Both the position numbers and the translations under genes were made by a program. Under the pieces are notes generated by a model that was given only the letters and a program-made list of their open reading frames with translations, ran no database searches and was not told the origin of the DNA. From JAYPUG01 sp038117265 (GTDB taxonomy: Bacteria > Pseudomonadota > Alphaproteobacteria > UBA6615), in the NCBI GenBank assembly GCA_038117265.1, contig JAYOFO010000003.1, positions 1 to 64,000 of the forward strand: 64,000 bases of DNA, given 5' to 3'. This document shows, piece after piece, positions 1 through 10,778 of the stretch; position 1 is the stretch's first letter, and every line of letters begins with the position of its first letter.

Positions 1-1
1 T

Positions 2-549
2 GAGAAAGGCGTGTGGCAGGCGGCGTTCACCGCCCTGGCTGCGGCTGGCGGTCCGCCCGCCGAGGTCCTGCTCGACAGCACGCACGTCAAGGCGCATCGC
101 TCGGCCGCTGGCGGAAAAGGGGGGCGTCCCGCCAGGCGATCGGCGTAAGCCGCGGCGGCCGGAACACCAAGTTGCATGCTGTGTGCGACGGTCATGGTCG
201 GCCGCTGACCTTCCTGCTGACGGGCGGCAATGCCGCCGATGCACCGCAGGCACTGGCGTTGCTTCAAGCCGTGCCGGAAGGCGCCATCGTGATGGCCGAC
301 AAGGCCTATGATGCTGATGCCATCCGCCGCTTCATCGAGAGCCGAAGTGCGGTGCCCAACATCCCGTTCAAGGCAAACCTCCGCTGGAAGGGTTGCTTCA
401 GCCCCTACCTGTATCGCGGACGCAACGCCATCGAGCGTATGTTCTGTCGCCTGAAGGACTTCCGCCGCGTCGCCACCCAATACGACAAACTCGCAGCCTG
501 CTTCCTCGCCGCCGTTCAGATCGCGGCGCTCATCGCATACTGGGTATGA
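2..549 (+). CDS. IS5-family (IS427-like group) transposase, 5' end outside window
   Basis: Cut-and-paste DDE transposase of an insertion sequence. The reading starts in the frame of base 2 with the first catalytic aspartate in LLDSTHVKAH (codon at 74-76). That frame stops with TAA at 146-148. The remaining protein is read in the frame of base 1, from about base 121 to the TGA at 547-549, with the second Asp in VMADKAYDAD and the Glu in RNAIERMFCRLKDF. Joining the two frames gives the usual family sequence GGKGG-x-RQAIGxSRGGRNTK. This fits the two-ORF design with programmed frameshifting known in this IS group. The 5' end lies outside the window. Family call is firm; whether the element is intact cannot be seen. 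Confidence 0.85.
   Translation, partial: ERRVAGGVHRPGCGWRSARRGPARQHARQGASLGRWRKRGASRQAIGVSRGGRNTKLHAVCDGHGRPLTFLLTGGNAADAPQALALLQAVPEGAIVMADKAYDADAIRRFIESRSAVPNIPFKANLRWKGCFSPYLYRGRNAIERMFCRLKDFRRVATQYDKLAACFLAAVQIAALIAYWV
113..124 (+). other. Candidate -1 translational frameshift site of the IS5-family transposase
   Basis: The run GGAAAAGGGGGG sits exactly where the upstream frame (codons GGA AAA GGG GGG) must pass to the downstream frame that carries the rest of the DDE domain. A slip of one base backwards on the A/G homopolymers joins the two frames. Without the slip the upstream frame ends 22 bases later. The location and slippery composition are seen directly. Its use as a programmed site is inferred from the family. 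Confidence 0.65.
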
Positions 550-606
550 GGCATGACCCTGTCGAATAGTGTCGATGTACGCGGTTCGAGTTGGGATAAA
601 TCCTTC

Positions 607-616
607 NNNNNNNNNN
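607..616. other. Assembly gap (10 N) between two IS copies
   Basis: Ten N bases separate the 3' flank of the first IS copy from the interior of a second copy. A scaffold join in a repeated element is the likely cause. The real distance between the two sides is unknown, so the neighbourhood of bases 1-606 and 617 onward should not be assumed contiguous. Confidence 0.97.
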
Positions 617-617
617 G

Positions 618-800
618 TTCAAGGCAAACCGCCGCTGGAAGGGCTGCTTCAGCCCCTTCCTCTATCGCGGGCGCAACGACATCGAACGCATGTTCTGTCG
701 CCTGAAGGACTTCCGCCGTGTCGCTACTCGCTACGACAAGCTCGCGGCCAACTTCCTCGCCGCCGTGCAGATCGCGGCGCTCATTGCCTACTGGTTATGA
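618..800 (+). pseudogene. IS5-family transposase, 3' fragment of a second copy
   Basis: This encodes the last 60 residues of the same transposase family, beginning at FKANRRWKGC and containing the catalytic Glu in RNDIERMFCRLKDF, ending in AALIAYWL and TGA. It differs from the first copy at about eight positions over these 60 residues, so it is a separate element and not a duplicated read. The bases just after the stop (GAGTCCTGACCCTA, 799-812) look like a right terminal repeat of this IS group; that is inference. The upstream part is lost in the N gap. Confidence 0.8.
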
Positions 801-999
801 GTCCTGACCCTAAGTTTCGCGGGGCGCCTGCCATTTTTACCCAGGTCCTCTAGCACGTTGGCTACCTTCCGGCGTTCAACACACGCTTCATACGCGACAT
901 GCCCTTGCCTCCGAGGTCTTTTATTTTTGAGGCGTTCTTAATGATGACTTCGGAATGCTCCATCAGCAAAAGAGCGAGCATACGATAGCATCCGATAAC

Positions 1000-1323
1000 C
1001 TATTCGTAGGTTTCGTCGTTAAACGTTCCAGAGTTTGCCTTATTGATAACGGCGTCTATGTTAGATGCAAGTATTTGATCAGCAAGTTGGAGGTCTTCGT
1101 CCGAGAATTTTGCGGACATGACATGTCCGAGAAAAGCCGCATAAGCGATTGATCCAGCCGAGTCGAAAGCTTGCTCCTCGTTGTTTGAGTGATCGACAGC
1201 TCCGTTACCAATCACGATACCAGCGCATGCTGCTGTATCGTCGAGTCCTTCTGCGCTGACTGACGCCGTGAACGTGCTGGAAAGAAAGACCGCGCAGGCC
1301 AAAATTTTAACAAACTTCAACAT
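1000..1323 (-). CDS. Small secreted protein of unknown function
   Basis: A 107-residue product starting at MLKFVKILACAVFLSS, a clear Sec signal peptide with probable cleavage after ASVSA. The mature part is acidic and has no motif I recognise. An AGGAG ribosome site lies a few bases before this ATG, so I prefer it to an upstream in-frame ATG at 1383. Codon use is much less GC-rich than in the rest of the window. Together with the IS remnants on one side and a tRNA on the other, this suggests acquired DNA. A short open frame on the opposite strand (955-1152) overlaps it and has no supporting features. Confidence 0.6.
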   Translation of the reverse strand: MLKFVKILACAVFLSSTFTASVSAEGLDDTAACAGIVIGNGAVDHSNNEEQAFDSAGSIAYAAFLGHVMSAKFSDEDLQLADQILASNIDAVINKANSGTFNDETYE

Positions 1324-1886
1324 TTTTGCTCCTGGGTGCTGAAAATCTCTCTTGGCAAGTTTGATTGCCCTGCGTCCGATCAAGGGGCCAACTAATGTAA
1401 GAGGGTTCGTTTGGTTGGGTCGTGAGGCGGTAATCTGCTATCGGAAAGATAGCCGCCGGTACCAGTAGTATCAAGCTCAGCACGCTGAAGGGCCAATGCC
1501 GCTATAGGGCCAGATTTTGCCCCTGTGTTAGCCACTGTTGCCCCTTAGAGAGCCAAGAGGGAGCAACAGGTATCCCGCTAGCCAGGGGGGACAAAGGTGA
1601 GCCTTCAGGAGCAGCCAGACGAGGGGGAACTCTTCTACTGCTCGGTCTTGATTGCCCATCGCCGAGCGTCCGTTAGCCTGTCGAATGTTTTTATCTGCGT
1701 TGGGTTTCCGCCGCGCCTGACACGCGCCGTATAGCGGCCATTGCGCTTCATAAACGTCGCCAATTCCATCTCCTGTGGCACAGGATTGGAACAAGAGCGG
1801 TTTTGTTGCTGGAAACCCGGTCGTGACTCTGCCGCTTAATTAGCGGTAAGTCGTTGTAACTAAGTCAGTTACGTAGCATTCGAAAA
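1324..1886. other. Lower-GC stretch without a convincing gene
   Basis: I see no protein with recognisable domains here. An open frame at 1528-1794 on the minus strand has no ribosome site, no signal and an unconvincing composition. Base composition is lower in GC than the flanking core genes. The stretch ends at the 3' end of the tRNA-Val gene, which is a common integration target. It may be decayed mobile-element DNA. Confidence 0.5.
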
Positions 1887-1961
1887 TGGTGGGCGCGGCT
1901 GGGATTGAACCAGCGACCCCTGCCGTGTGAAGGCAGTGCTCTCCCGCTGAGCTACGCGCCC
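1887..1961 (-). tRNA. tRNA-Val (anticodon CAC)
   Basis: A 75-nt cloverleaf on the minus strand. The acceptor stem is GGGCGCG paired with CGCGCCC. The D arm contains GCTC/GAGC. The anticodon stem is CTGCC/GGCAG with loop TTCACAC, so the anticodon is CAC, reading GUG valine codons. The T arm is GCTGG-TTCAATC-CCAGC. The CCA end is encoded (ACCA at 1887-1890). The 3' end faces the low-GC, IS-bearing segment to the left. Confidence 0.95.
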
Positions 1962-2147
1962 GTCCGTTTCGGGACGGCGGACCTATAGGGCCGTGGGTCG
2001 GGCGGTGTCAAGCAAGCGGCCCGCCTCTGCCGTTCCCGGCCGTTTCTGCGGTCGGGTCTTGCCCCGGTGGCTCCGCGAAACGACCATATCACCGCCGCAT
2101 TTGCCGCCGAGCGTGGCCCCTGTGTTTTCACGTGATGGGAGTAGATC

Positions 2148-2720
2148 ATGTTTCGCAAGCTTGCCGCCGCCATCCTCGTCCGCACCGCCACCCTGGCCTT
2201 CGGCACCGGTGCCGCGCTCGCCCAGTCGTCCACCACGATCCAGAAAGGCGAGACCCGGAATGGCGTGACCCGGGAGGACTCGCGGGTCGGCCGCGTGTTC
2301 AGCGACCTGGAACGGCGGGTCATCCGCGAGGTGCTGACCGAAACGGGCGTCATCGACCGGGAGTCGGATGACGCGGACGACAAGGAAGACGACGATGACC
2401 GTCGCGGCGCCCACGCCGGCAAGGGCTCCCATGCCGACAAGGGGAAGGGCAAGGGCAAGGACGGCCTGCCGCCCGGGCTTGCCAAGCGCGACCGCCAGCC
2501 CCCGGGCCTGGAGCGCCAGCTCTCCGAACGCGGCCGCCTGCCGCCGGGCCTGCAGAAGCGCGCCCTGCCCGAGGATCTCGAGGCGCGGCTTCCCTAGCGT
2601 ACCGATACCGAGCGGGTGATCGTCGGCAACGACGTGGTGCTGATCGAGAAGGGCACCGAGCTCGTGCTGGACGTGATCCGCGATGCGGTCCGCCGCGGGA
2701 CGGGACAGGCCGAGCGCTAG
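2148..2720 (+). pseudogene. Exported basic/acidic low-complexity protein, interrupted by in-frame TAG
   Basis: The first 149 codons give a signal peptide (LAAAILVRTATLAFGTGAALAQ), an acidic run (ESDDADDKEDDDD), a Gly/Lys-rich stretch and repeats of the type LPPGLAKR / LPPGLQKR. A TAG at 2595-2597 stops the frame. The same frame then continues for 40 more codons to a second TAG at 2718-2720, encoding TERVIVGNDVVLIEKGTELV. I recognise this tail as the usual C-terminal end of proteins with PPGL repeats. The break is therefore a nonsense change (or sequence error) in one gene, not a natural end. Function is unknown; an envelope location is suggested by the signal peptide. Confidence 0.6.
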
Positions 2721-2875
2721 GCACCGCGGGCGCGGGCTGCGGCCGGCGCGAATCGCGGCGCAGGGCAGGGGATTCCGGGCCTCGGGGTGCGTTCGGGGTG
2801 CGGATCGGTTATGGTCCGCGCACTTCACCAACCCGAGCGAGGAAAAGGACGGGCCGGCAAGCCCGTTGTATCATC

Positions 2876-3750
2876 ATGTCCGAACGCATCGATTACGACG
2901 CGATCAACGAAGCCAAGGCCGAATACACGGGCATCTACAACGCGCGTGACCCGCGGCTGTATTTTCGAACCCTGCAACAGGTCGACTACCGAATTCCCCT
3001 GAACGCGAAGCCCCTGTTCGAGGCCGTGTTCGAGACCTTCCGCCGACAGCGCGGTGCCGAGACCCCCAACATTCTCGATATCGGTGCTCCTACGGCGTCA
3101 ACGCCGCGCTCCTGAAATACGGGCTGCATCTCGACGACCTCTACGATCACTACACCGCCGGCGAGACGCGGCGCCTCGATCGGGCGGACCTGCTGGCGCG
3201 CGACGAGGACACGTTGCTGTCGGACACCGAGCCCGACGACCTGGCGTTCGTCGGCCTCGACATCGCGCAGAACGCCGTGGACTACGCGCGCGAGGCCGGG
3301 CTGCTCGACGCGGGCATCGTAGCGGATCTGGAGACCGACGAGATTTCGGCATCGGCGCGCGAGATCGTCGGCGACATCGACGTCATCATCTCGACCGGCT
3401 GCGTCGGCTACGTGACGCAGAACACGTTCGGTCGGCTGGTCGATGCCGCGGCAGGGCCGCGCCCGCCGTGGGTCGCCTCGCTGGTTTTGCGCATGTTCCC
3501 CTACGAACCGATCGAGGCCGCGCTCGCCGCGCGGGGGCTGGTCACCGAGAAGCTGGAAGGACATACATTCGTTCAGCGCGGTTTCGAGTCCGGCCAGGAG
3601 CGCGGCGACGTGCTCGCGCGGCTCGGAGGTCTCGGGCTCGATCCGGCGGGGCTCGAGGATGCGGGCGCGTATTACACCGAGCTCTTCTTCTCGCGGCCGG
3701 CAGCGGATGTCCGCGAAACGCCGATTGCGGATATCTTCGAGGAACTCTAG
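2876..3750 (+). pseudogene. Class I SAM-dependent methyltransferase, frameshifted
   Basis: The first frame (ATG at 2876) runs through TPNILDIG, the SAM-binding motif I region, then derails. Bases 3086 onward make sense only in the next frame: SYGVNAALLKYGLHLDDL, then DDLAFVGLDIAQNAVDYA (motif II-like acidic loop) and DVIISTGCVGYVTQ. Inserting one base after GGT at 3083-3085 restores LDIGCSYGVN, so a single-base deletion near 3085 is the cause. The rebuilt protein would be about 291 residues. Substrate is unknown. Either a real frameshift or a one-base sequence error fits. Confidence 0.65.
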
Positions 3751-3846
3751 CCCACCCGGTCGCGTGTGACCCGTCAGGCCTTGAATCCGTCCGGCACTTG
3801 CGCACATAACGTTCGTCTGGGTTTCCCGCTTCCGACGGAGGCACCC

Positions 3847-4740
3847 ATGTTGCGCGTCGTACTGACGTTCGGCCTGCTGGTCTGTGCCGGCCTGTTCGCC
3901 GGTCCCGCGAGGGCCGACGGCGAGCAGGCGATGACACCCCCCGACAAAACGGGGGATGCGCGCGCGCCCTCGCGCCCAGGGCCGCCGGGCTTCGCGCTGA
4001 CCTACGATGTCTACACCGGCGGGCTGCACGCGATCCGCTTCGACGTCACGGTCGAGACGGAGGCGGACGACTACCGCACCAGCGTGCGGCTCGAGACGGC
4101 GGGGATCGTCGGCGCGGTGTTCGACTGGCGGCTGCGCGCATCCAGCGAGGGCGCCTGGCGCGACGGCAAGATCGTGCCCCAGGCATACCGCACCGCGAAC
4201 GTCTGGAAGGGCCGCGCGCGCACGGTCGGCATCGACTACGCCGGCGGCTTCGCCCAGCGCGTCTTCGCCGAGCCGCCCTACAGCCGCGAGGATTACGACA
4301 AGGTCGCGCCCGAGATGATCCTGGGCGCGATGGACCCGACCAGCGCTGTCACCGCGCTGGTGCTCGCCGCGGCGCGGGGCGAGGGCTGCCGGCCGACGAC
4401 CGCGGTCTATGACGGGCGCCGCCGCTATGACGCGAACATGACGCCGCTGCCGGCGCAGGAGTTGAAGCCGAGCCGCTATGCGCCGTTTTCGGGCCATGCC
4501 GAGGGGTGCCGCCTGACCTTCGAGCGGATCGCCGGCTTCCGGCCCGACCGCAAGCGCCTGCAGGACCTGGAGGTCGCCATCTGGCTCGCCGATGTCGGGG
4601 TCGATTTCGGTGTGGAGGGCAGCAAGGTGCCGGTGCGCCTGGAGCTGACGACGCCGTGGGGCAACGGCTTCGCGCACCTGGTTACCGCGCGAGGTGCCGG
4701 CGGGGCGCTGGTGTTCGGCAGCGCGGATTCCGGCGGCTAG
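3847..4740 (+). CDS. DUF3108-like exported protein
   Basis: A 297-residue protein with an N-terminal signal peptide (VVLTFGLLVCAGLFAGPARA). The body begins GFALTYDVYTGGLHAIRF, followed by alternating beta-strand sequence and a Tyr/Arg-rich segment (DGRRRYDANM), as in periplasmic DUF3108 proteins. A good ribosome site (GGAGG) precedes the ATG. Function in this family is not established; a role in the cell envelope is inferred from export. It stands alone, 134 bp before glmU. Confidence 0.65.
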   Translation: MLRVVLTFGLLVCAGLFAGPARADGEQAMTPPDKTGDARAPSRPGPPGFALTYDVYTGGLHAIRFDVTVETEADDYRTSVRLETAGIVGAVFDWRLRASSEGAWRDGKIVPQAYRTANVWKGRARTVGIDYAGGFAQRVFAEPPYSREDYDKVAPEMILGAMDPTSAVTALVLAAARGEGCRPTTAVYDGRRRYDANMTPLPAQELKPSRYAPFSGHAEGCRLTFERIAGFRPDRKRLQDLEVAIWLADVGVDFGVEGSKVPVRLELTTPWGNGFAHLVTARGAGGALVFGSADSGG

Positions 4741-4874
4741 TCCCGCAACAATCGGGAACAATTCGTGACTTGGTCCGATTCGCGTCGGTGTGGCACCTTC
4801 CGTGCCGGTTTTCTGCGGGACCGACATGCCGAACCTGACCCCTCCATCCGCGCGCGCAACGGGCGCGTGACGCC

Positions 4875-6236
4875 ATGACCGATTCCTCCCCATCCGCGCC
4901 CACCTGTGCCCGGATCGCGGTCGTCGTGCTTGCCGCGGGCAAGGGCACACGCATGAAGTCGCGCCTGCCCAAGGTGATGCATGCGCTGGCCGGGCGGCCG
5001 ATGATCGCGCACCTGCTCGACACCGTCGCCGAACTCGCGCCCGCCAAGGTGGTGGTCGTGGTCGGGCCGGGCATGGACGACGTGGCCGCCGCCGTGGCGC
5101 CGCACCCGACCTGCGTGCAGGCCGACCAGAACGGCACCGGTGACGCGGTGCGCGCGGCGCGGGCCGAGATCGAGGGGTTCGACGGCACCGTCCTCGTGCT
5201 CTACGGCGATACCCCGCTGGTGACGGCCGAGACCATGCGCCGGGTCGCTGGCGCGTGCGCCGGCGGCGCGGCGGTTTCGGTCCTGGGTTTCCGGCCCTCG
5301 CGCTTCCACCAGTACGGCCGGCTGATCACGGACGGCGACGGAAATTTGACGGCGATCGTCGAGGCGCGCGACGCCACGCCCGACCAGCTGGAGGTCAACC
5401 TCTGCAATTCGGGCGTCATGGCGTTCGACGGCCGGCACCTGTTCGGCCTGCTCGACCGGCTCGACACTGACAATGCCAAGGGCGAGTACTACCTGACCGA
5501 CACGGTCGCGCTGGCGTGCGACGCCGGCCACGCGGCGGTTGCGGTCGAAGGGAGCGAGGGCGAACTGCTCGGCATCAACTCGCGCGCCGACCTGGCCTTC
5601 GCCGAGCGGGTGGTGCAGGACGCGCTGCGCGCCCGCGCGATGGACAACGGCGCCACGCTGGTCGAGCCCGCGACGGTCTGGTTCCACCACGACACGGCGC
5701 TGGGCCGCGACGTGGTGGTCGGACCCAACGTCGTCTTCGGGCCGGGCGTGACGGTTGCCGACGATGTCGAGATCCGCGCCTTCAGCCATCTCGAGGGCGC
5801 GACGGTCGCCAGCGGCGCGATCATCGGGCCGTACGCCCGGCTGCGCCCCGGCGCGAGGATCGGGCCGGATGCCCATGTCGGCAACTTCGTCGAGATCAAG
5901 AACGCCGACATCGGCGTGGGCGCCAAGGCCAACCACCTGACCTACATCGGCGATGCGCGGGTCGGCGCGGGCACCAACATCGGCGCCGGCACCATCACCT
6001 GCAATTACGACGGCTTCGACAAGCACCTAACCGACATCGGCGAGGGCGCCTTCATCGGTTCGAACACCGCGCTGGTCGCGCCGGTGACGGTCGGCGGCGG
6101 CGCGATCGTGGCGGCCGGCAGCACCATCTCGAAGGACGTGCCGGCCGACGCGCTGGTGATCGAGCGGGCCGAGCAGGTCGCCAAGCCGGGCTGGGCGGCG
6201 GCGTTCCGCGAGACGAGGAAGAAGGGCAGGGGCTGA
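4875..6236 (+). CDS. glmU: Bifunctional UDP-GlcNAc pyrophosphorylase / glucosamine-1-phosphate acetyltransferase
   Basis: Makes UDP-GlcNAc for peptidoglycan and lipid A from glucosamine-1-phosphate in two steps. The N-terminal uridyltransferase domain shows the nucleotide loop LAAGKGTRMKSRLPKV (residues 17-32) and YGDTPL. The C-terminal half has the hexapeptide repeats of a left-handed beta-helix (for example IGPYARLRPGARIG) and the acetyltransferase region NHLTYIGDARVGAGTNIGAG. Length 453 is normal for GlmU. It lies 4 bp before glmS and is surely co-transcribed with it. Confidence 0.97.
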   Translation: MTDSSPSAPTCARIAVVVLAAGKGTRMKSRLPKVMHALAGRPMIAHLLDTVAELAPAKVVVVVGPGMDDVAAAVAPHPTCVQADQNGTGDAVRAARAEIEGFDGTVLVLYGDTPLVTAETMRRVAGACAGGAAVSVLGFRPSRFHQYGRLITDGDGNLTAIVEARDATPDQLEVNLCNSGVMAFDGRHLFGLLDRLDTDNAKGEYYLTDTVALACDAGHAAVAVEGSEGELLGINSRADLAFAERVVQDALRARAMDNGATLVEPATVWFHHDTALGRDVVVGPNVVFGPGVTVADDVEIRAFSHLEGATVASGAIIGPYARLRPGARIGPDAHVGNFVEIKNADIGVGAKANHLTYIGDARVGAGTNIGAGTITCNYDGFDKHLTDIGEGAFIGSNTALVAPVTVGGGAIVAAGSTISKDVPADALVIERAEQVAKPGWAAAFRETRKKGRG

Positions 6237-6240
6237 ACCC

Positions 6241-8064
<1,824 letters not shown>

Positions 8065-8067
8065 CGC

Positions 8068-8086
8068 CCGCGCGGCCTTCGCGCGG
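8068..8086 (+). terminator. GC hairpin after glmS, possible weak terminator
   Basis: CCGCGCG and CGCGCGG form a 7-bp stem with a 5-base loop (GCCTT), starting four bases after the glmS stop. There is no T-run behind it, so intrinsic termination would be weak. Confidence 0.35.
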
Positions 8087-8194
8087 TAGCCGCGTACGCG
8101 CGCCGGCAGGCATTCATTAACCAGTTTGACGGATCATCGGCCGGGCGCGGGGATTCGCGCGCGGGATCGCGTTTTCGGGGAGCGAAGTGCGGCG

Positions 8195-9115
8195 GTGATC
8201 AAGTACGCAAGTCTCGAAGTTTCGCGCGAGGCGTTCCGGCGGGGCGGCAACGTCCTGCAGACCCATCGCGATGCAGACGCCGGCAATGCCGTGGAGGCGA
8301 TCGAGATCGCCTATGAACTCCAGGCCGGGCAGTATGTCCGCAACCATGCCGCCGATCCGGGCCTCTACGACGCCATCGTGGGCGAGCAGGTCGGGTTCAT
8401 CAGGGCGCACTTCCCCGAGGCCGAGAACCTGCTCGATGCCGGCTGCGGGGAACTGACCAACACGCTGTTGCTGCGCCGCAAGCTCGACACGATCGACCGG
8501 ATCGTCGGGTTCGACCTTTCGTGGAGCCGCCTGCATGTCGGCTGGAACCATTACCGCGAACGGGTCGGCAGCCATGTCGTCGCCCGGACGCGGATCTTCG
8601 TGGCCGACATGGCGCAGATCCCGCTGCCCGACAATTGCATCGACGTCGTCGTGACGACCCACGCGCTGGAACCGAACCGGGGGTGGGAGGTGTTCCTGCT
8701 GTCGGAACTGTTGCGCGTCGCGCGGCGCGGCCTGGTTCTGTTCGAGCCGTCCTACGAGCTGGGCAGTGACGCCCAGCGGGCCTACATGGACACGCACGGC
8801 TATGTCCGAGACCTGGCCGGCCATGCCACGCGGCTGGGCGGCGAGGTGGTCGAGCACCGGCTGACCGAGGTGTTGCACAACCCGAACAACCGCAGTGCGG
8901 CGCTCGTCGTCGCCAAACGCGATCGCGGCATCGCCGCCGCGCCCGTGCCGGTCGATCCCGTGTCGCGGGAGCGGCTGGTCTATGACGAGACCGACAATGT
9001 CTGGCACGCCCCGGGGCGCGGCTTAGTGTATCCGGTCCTGTGGGGGATTCCGGTGCTCAGGGAAAGCGCGGGCGTGCTCGCCACGGGCTTCGCCGCCGAC
9101 CGGACGAGCCTCTAG
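8195..9115 (+). CDS. SAM-dependent methyltransferase with C-terminal Trm112-like segment
   Basis: Class I methyltransferase: motif I is NLLDAGCGELTNTLLL, the acidic loop is IVGFDLSWSRLHVGW and motif IV is CIDVVVTTHALEPN. The last 45 residues (SRERLVYDETDNVWHAPGR, then GLVYPVLWGIPVLRES) resemble the small Trm112/YcaR-type domain often joined to methyltransferases. Substrate is unknown. I choose the GTG at 8195 because GGGGAGCGAAG lies before it; the frame is open from 8126 but has no ribosome site there. The stop codon shares CTAG with the convergent TSUP gene. Confidence 0.7.
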   Translation: MIKYASLEVSREAFRRGGNVLQTHRDADAGNAVEAIEIAYELQAGQYVRNHAADPGLYDAIVGEQVGFIRAHFPEAENLLDAGCGELTNTLLLRRKLDTIDRIVGFDLSWSRLHVGWNHYRERVGSHVVARTRIFVADMAQIPLPDNCIDVVVTTHALEPNRGWEVFLLSELLRVARRGLVLFEPSYELGSDAQRAYMDTHGYVRDLAGHATRLGGEVVEHRLTEVLHNPNNRSAALVVAKRDRGIAAAPVPVDPVSRERLVYDETDNVWHAPGRGLVYPVLWGIPVLRESAGVLATGFAADRTSL

Positions 9116-9927
9116 CGCCCCCAGATCAGCATCACGGCCAGCAGTAGGCCGAGATACGAGATGAACAGCCGGTGGACCAGCACGTCCGCGATGCGGTGCG
9201 AGACGCGCACGCCCAGCGGCGAGCCGAACATCGCGCCGAGCGCCAGGCCGGCAAAGGCCGGGCCGTAGATGTAGCCCAGCGCGTAGGCGGGCAGGTCCGG
9301 CTCGTTCAGGCCGCCATAGATGTATCCGACGGCCGATGCGACCCCCAGCGGGCCCGAGATCGCCGAGGCCGTCGCGGCGACCATGCGCGTCGGATAGCGC
9401 AGCCGTCGCAGGTAGGGTCCGGTGATGATCGCGGGGCCGGGCCCGAGCAGCGCACCCGAGAACCCGCACACCGTCCCGTACAGCCACAGCAGGGGCCCGC
9501 GCGCCTTGTCGAGGTCGCCGCCGCCCGCCACCGTCGCGTGGCCCTTGTAGAAGAGGCCCCGCAGGATGGTCAGCGCGATCACCGCGATGAAGATCATCTT
9601 CAGCACGACCCCCGGCAGGGCATCGCCGAACAGCGAGCCGGCGAGGGCCCCCAGCATCACTACGGGGGCGAACCGCCAGAGCAGCGTCAGCTGCAGGTCG
9701 CCGGCCCGGTAGCGCAGCACCGAGATGTAGACCGAGGTCGCGACCATGACCGACAGCGCGGTGCCGACCGAGATGTGCATGACCAGCCCGTCGGCCACCC
9801 CCTGCAGCGGCAGGCCGATGATCAGCGCCGGCGCCATGGTGAAGGCGCCGCCGACGCCGAACAGCGCGGCGACGAAGCCGGCCAGGGCCCCGGCGGCGAG
9901 GTAGATCAGGAAAATCTCGTGAAGCAC
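9112..9927 (-). CDS. TSUP (TauE/SafE) family permease, copy 1
   Basis: Membrane protein of 271 residues with about eight hydrophobic helices. Family signatures are FGVGGAFTMAPALI near the N-terminus, GDALPGVVLKMIFI in the middle and FSGALLGPGPAI, the second half-repeat glycine motif. TSUP proteins export or import sulfite, sulfonates, sulfoacetate or related organic acids; the substrate here is unknown. The GTG start at 9927 has a strong ribosome site (GGAGGAG). It is the last of three tandem homologues on the minus strand. Its stop overlaps the stop of the methyltransferase gene at CTAG. Confidence 0.85.
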   Translation of the reverse strand: MLHEIFLIYLAAGALAGFVAALFGVGGAFTMAPALIIGLPLQGVADGLVMHISVGTALSVMVATSVYISVLRYRAGDLQLTLLWRFAPVVMLGALAGSLFGDALPGVVLKMIFIAVIALTILRGLFYKGHATVAGGGDLDKARGPLLWLYGTVCGFSGALLGPGPAIITGPYLRRLRYPTRMVAATASAISGPLGVASAVGYIYGGLNEPDLPAYALGYIYGPAFAGLALGAMFGSPLGVRVSHRIADVLVHRLFISYLGLLLAVMLIWGR

Positions 9928-9953
9928 GCCGTCTCCTCCGGCCCCGACGTCCG

Positions 9954-10778
9954 TCAGCCGTCGATACGGCCGTGCAGGAGCATCACGACGAGCACCACGG
10001 CGAGGTACACGAGGTACAGGCGACCCTGCAAGTGGTCGTCGAGCCTGTGCGAGATGCGCAGGCCCAGCGGCGCGCCGGCGAGGCCGCCGACGGCGAGCCC
10101 GGCGAAGGCCGGCAGGTAGAGATAGCCGAGGCTGCCGGGCGGCAGGCCCGCCTCGCCCAGTCCGCCGATCACGTAGGTGCCGCCCGCGAACAGGCCGAGG
10201 CAGGCCGCCAGGGTCGAGCAGGTGCCCACGGTCGTCGCCATGGAGAAGCGCAGCTTGCGCAGGAACGGCGCGACGAGCACGGCCGGGCCGGGCCCCATCA
10301 GCGAGCCGAGGAAGCCCGCGAGGCTGCCGGCGATCCAGTATTCCGGCCCGCGCACGCCCGACAGGTCGGTGCCGCTCTGGAAATCGACGATCCGCTTGCT
10401 CAGCAGGCCGCGCGCGATGGTCAGCGCGATGAAGAAGATGAAGATCGCCTTCAGCACGCCGCCCGGCAGCGCGTCGCCCAGCGCGGCACCGAGGATCGCC
10501 CCGATAGCGACCAGCGGCACGAAGCGCATGACCAGCGGGACGTAGGTGTCGCCGGCGCGCCAGCGCAGGACCGCGGAATAGCTGGCCGTCACCAGGATCA
10601 CGGCCTGGGTGGTGCCGACGGTCAGGTGCATGCGCTGCGCGCCGCCGATGTCCTGCACCGTTAGCGCGATCAGCAGGATCGGCGCGACGGCGAACCCGCC
10701 GCCGACGCCGAACATCGCGGCGACGATGCCGGCGAACACGCCCATGGCGACATAGATGGCGATGATTTCCAGCGGCAC
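9954..10778 (-). CDS. TSUP (TauE/SafE) family permease, copy 2
   Basis: 274 residues, with the same layout as its neighbours: FGVGGGFAVAPILLIAL, LGDALPGGVLKAIFI and GSLMGPGPAVLVAPFLRKL. It is predicted to be an eight-helix inner-membrane carrier of sulfur oxyanions or organic acids. It lies 26 bp upstream of copy 1 in transcription order and 94 bp downstream of copy 3. Divergence between the copies is large, so this is not a recent duplication. Confidence 0.87.
   Translation of the reverse strand: MPLEIIAIYVAMGVFAGIVAAMFGVGGGFAVAPILLIALTVQDIGGAQRMHLTVGTTQAVILVTASYSAVLRWRAGDTYVPLVMRFVPLVAIGAILGAALGDALPGGVLKAIFIFFIALTIARGLLSKRIVDFQSGTDLSGVRGPEYWIAGSLAGFLGSLMGPGPAVLVAPFLRKLRFSMATTVGTCSTLAACLGLFAGGTYVIGGLGEAGLPPGSLGYLYLPAFAGLAVGGLAGAPLGLRISHRLDDHLQGRLYLVYLAVVLVVMLLHGRIDG

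Noticed and set aside
955..1152. Small plus-strand open frame
   Set aside because: No ribosome site or motif; it overlaps the better-supported secreted-protein gene on the other strand.
1528..1794. Minus-strand open frame of 88 codons
   Set aside because: No start signal, no recognisable domain and odd composition; judged non-coding.
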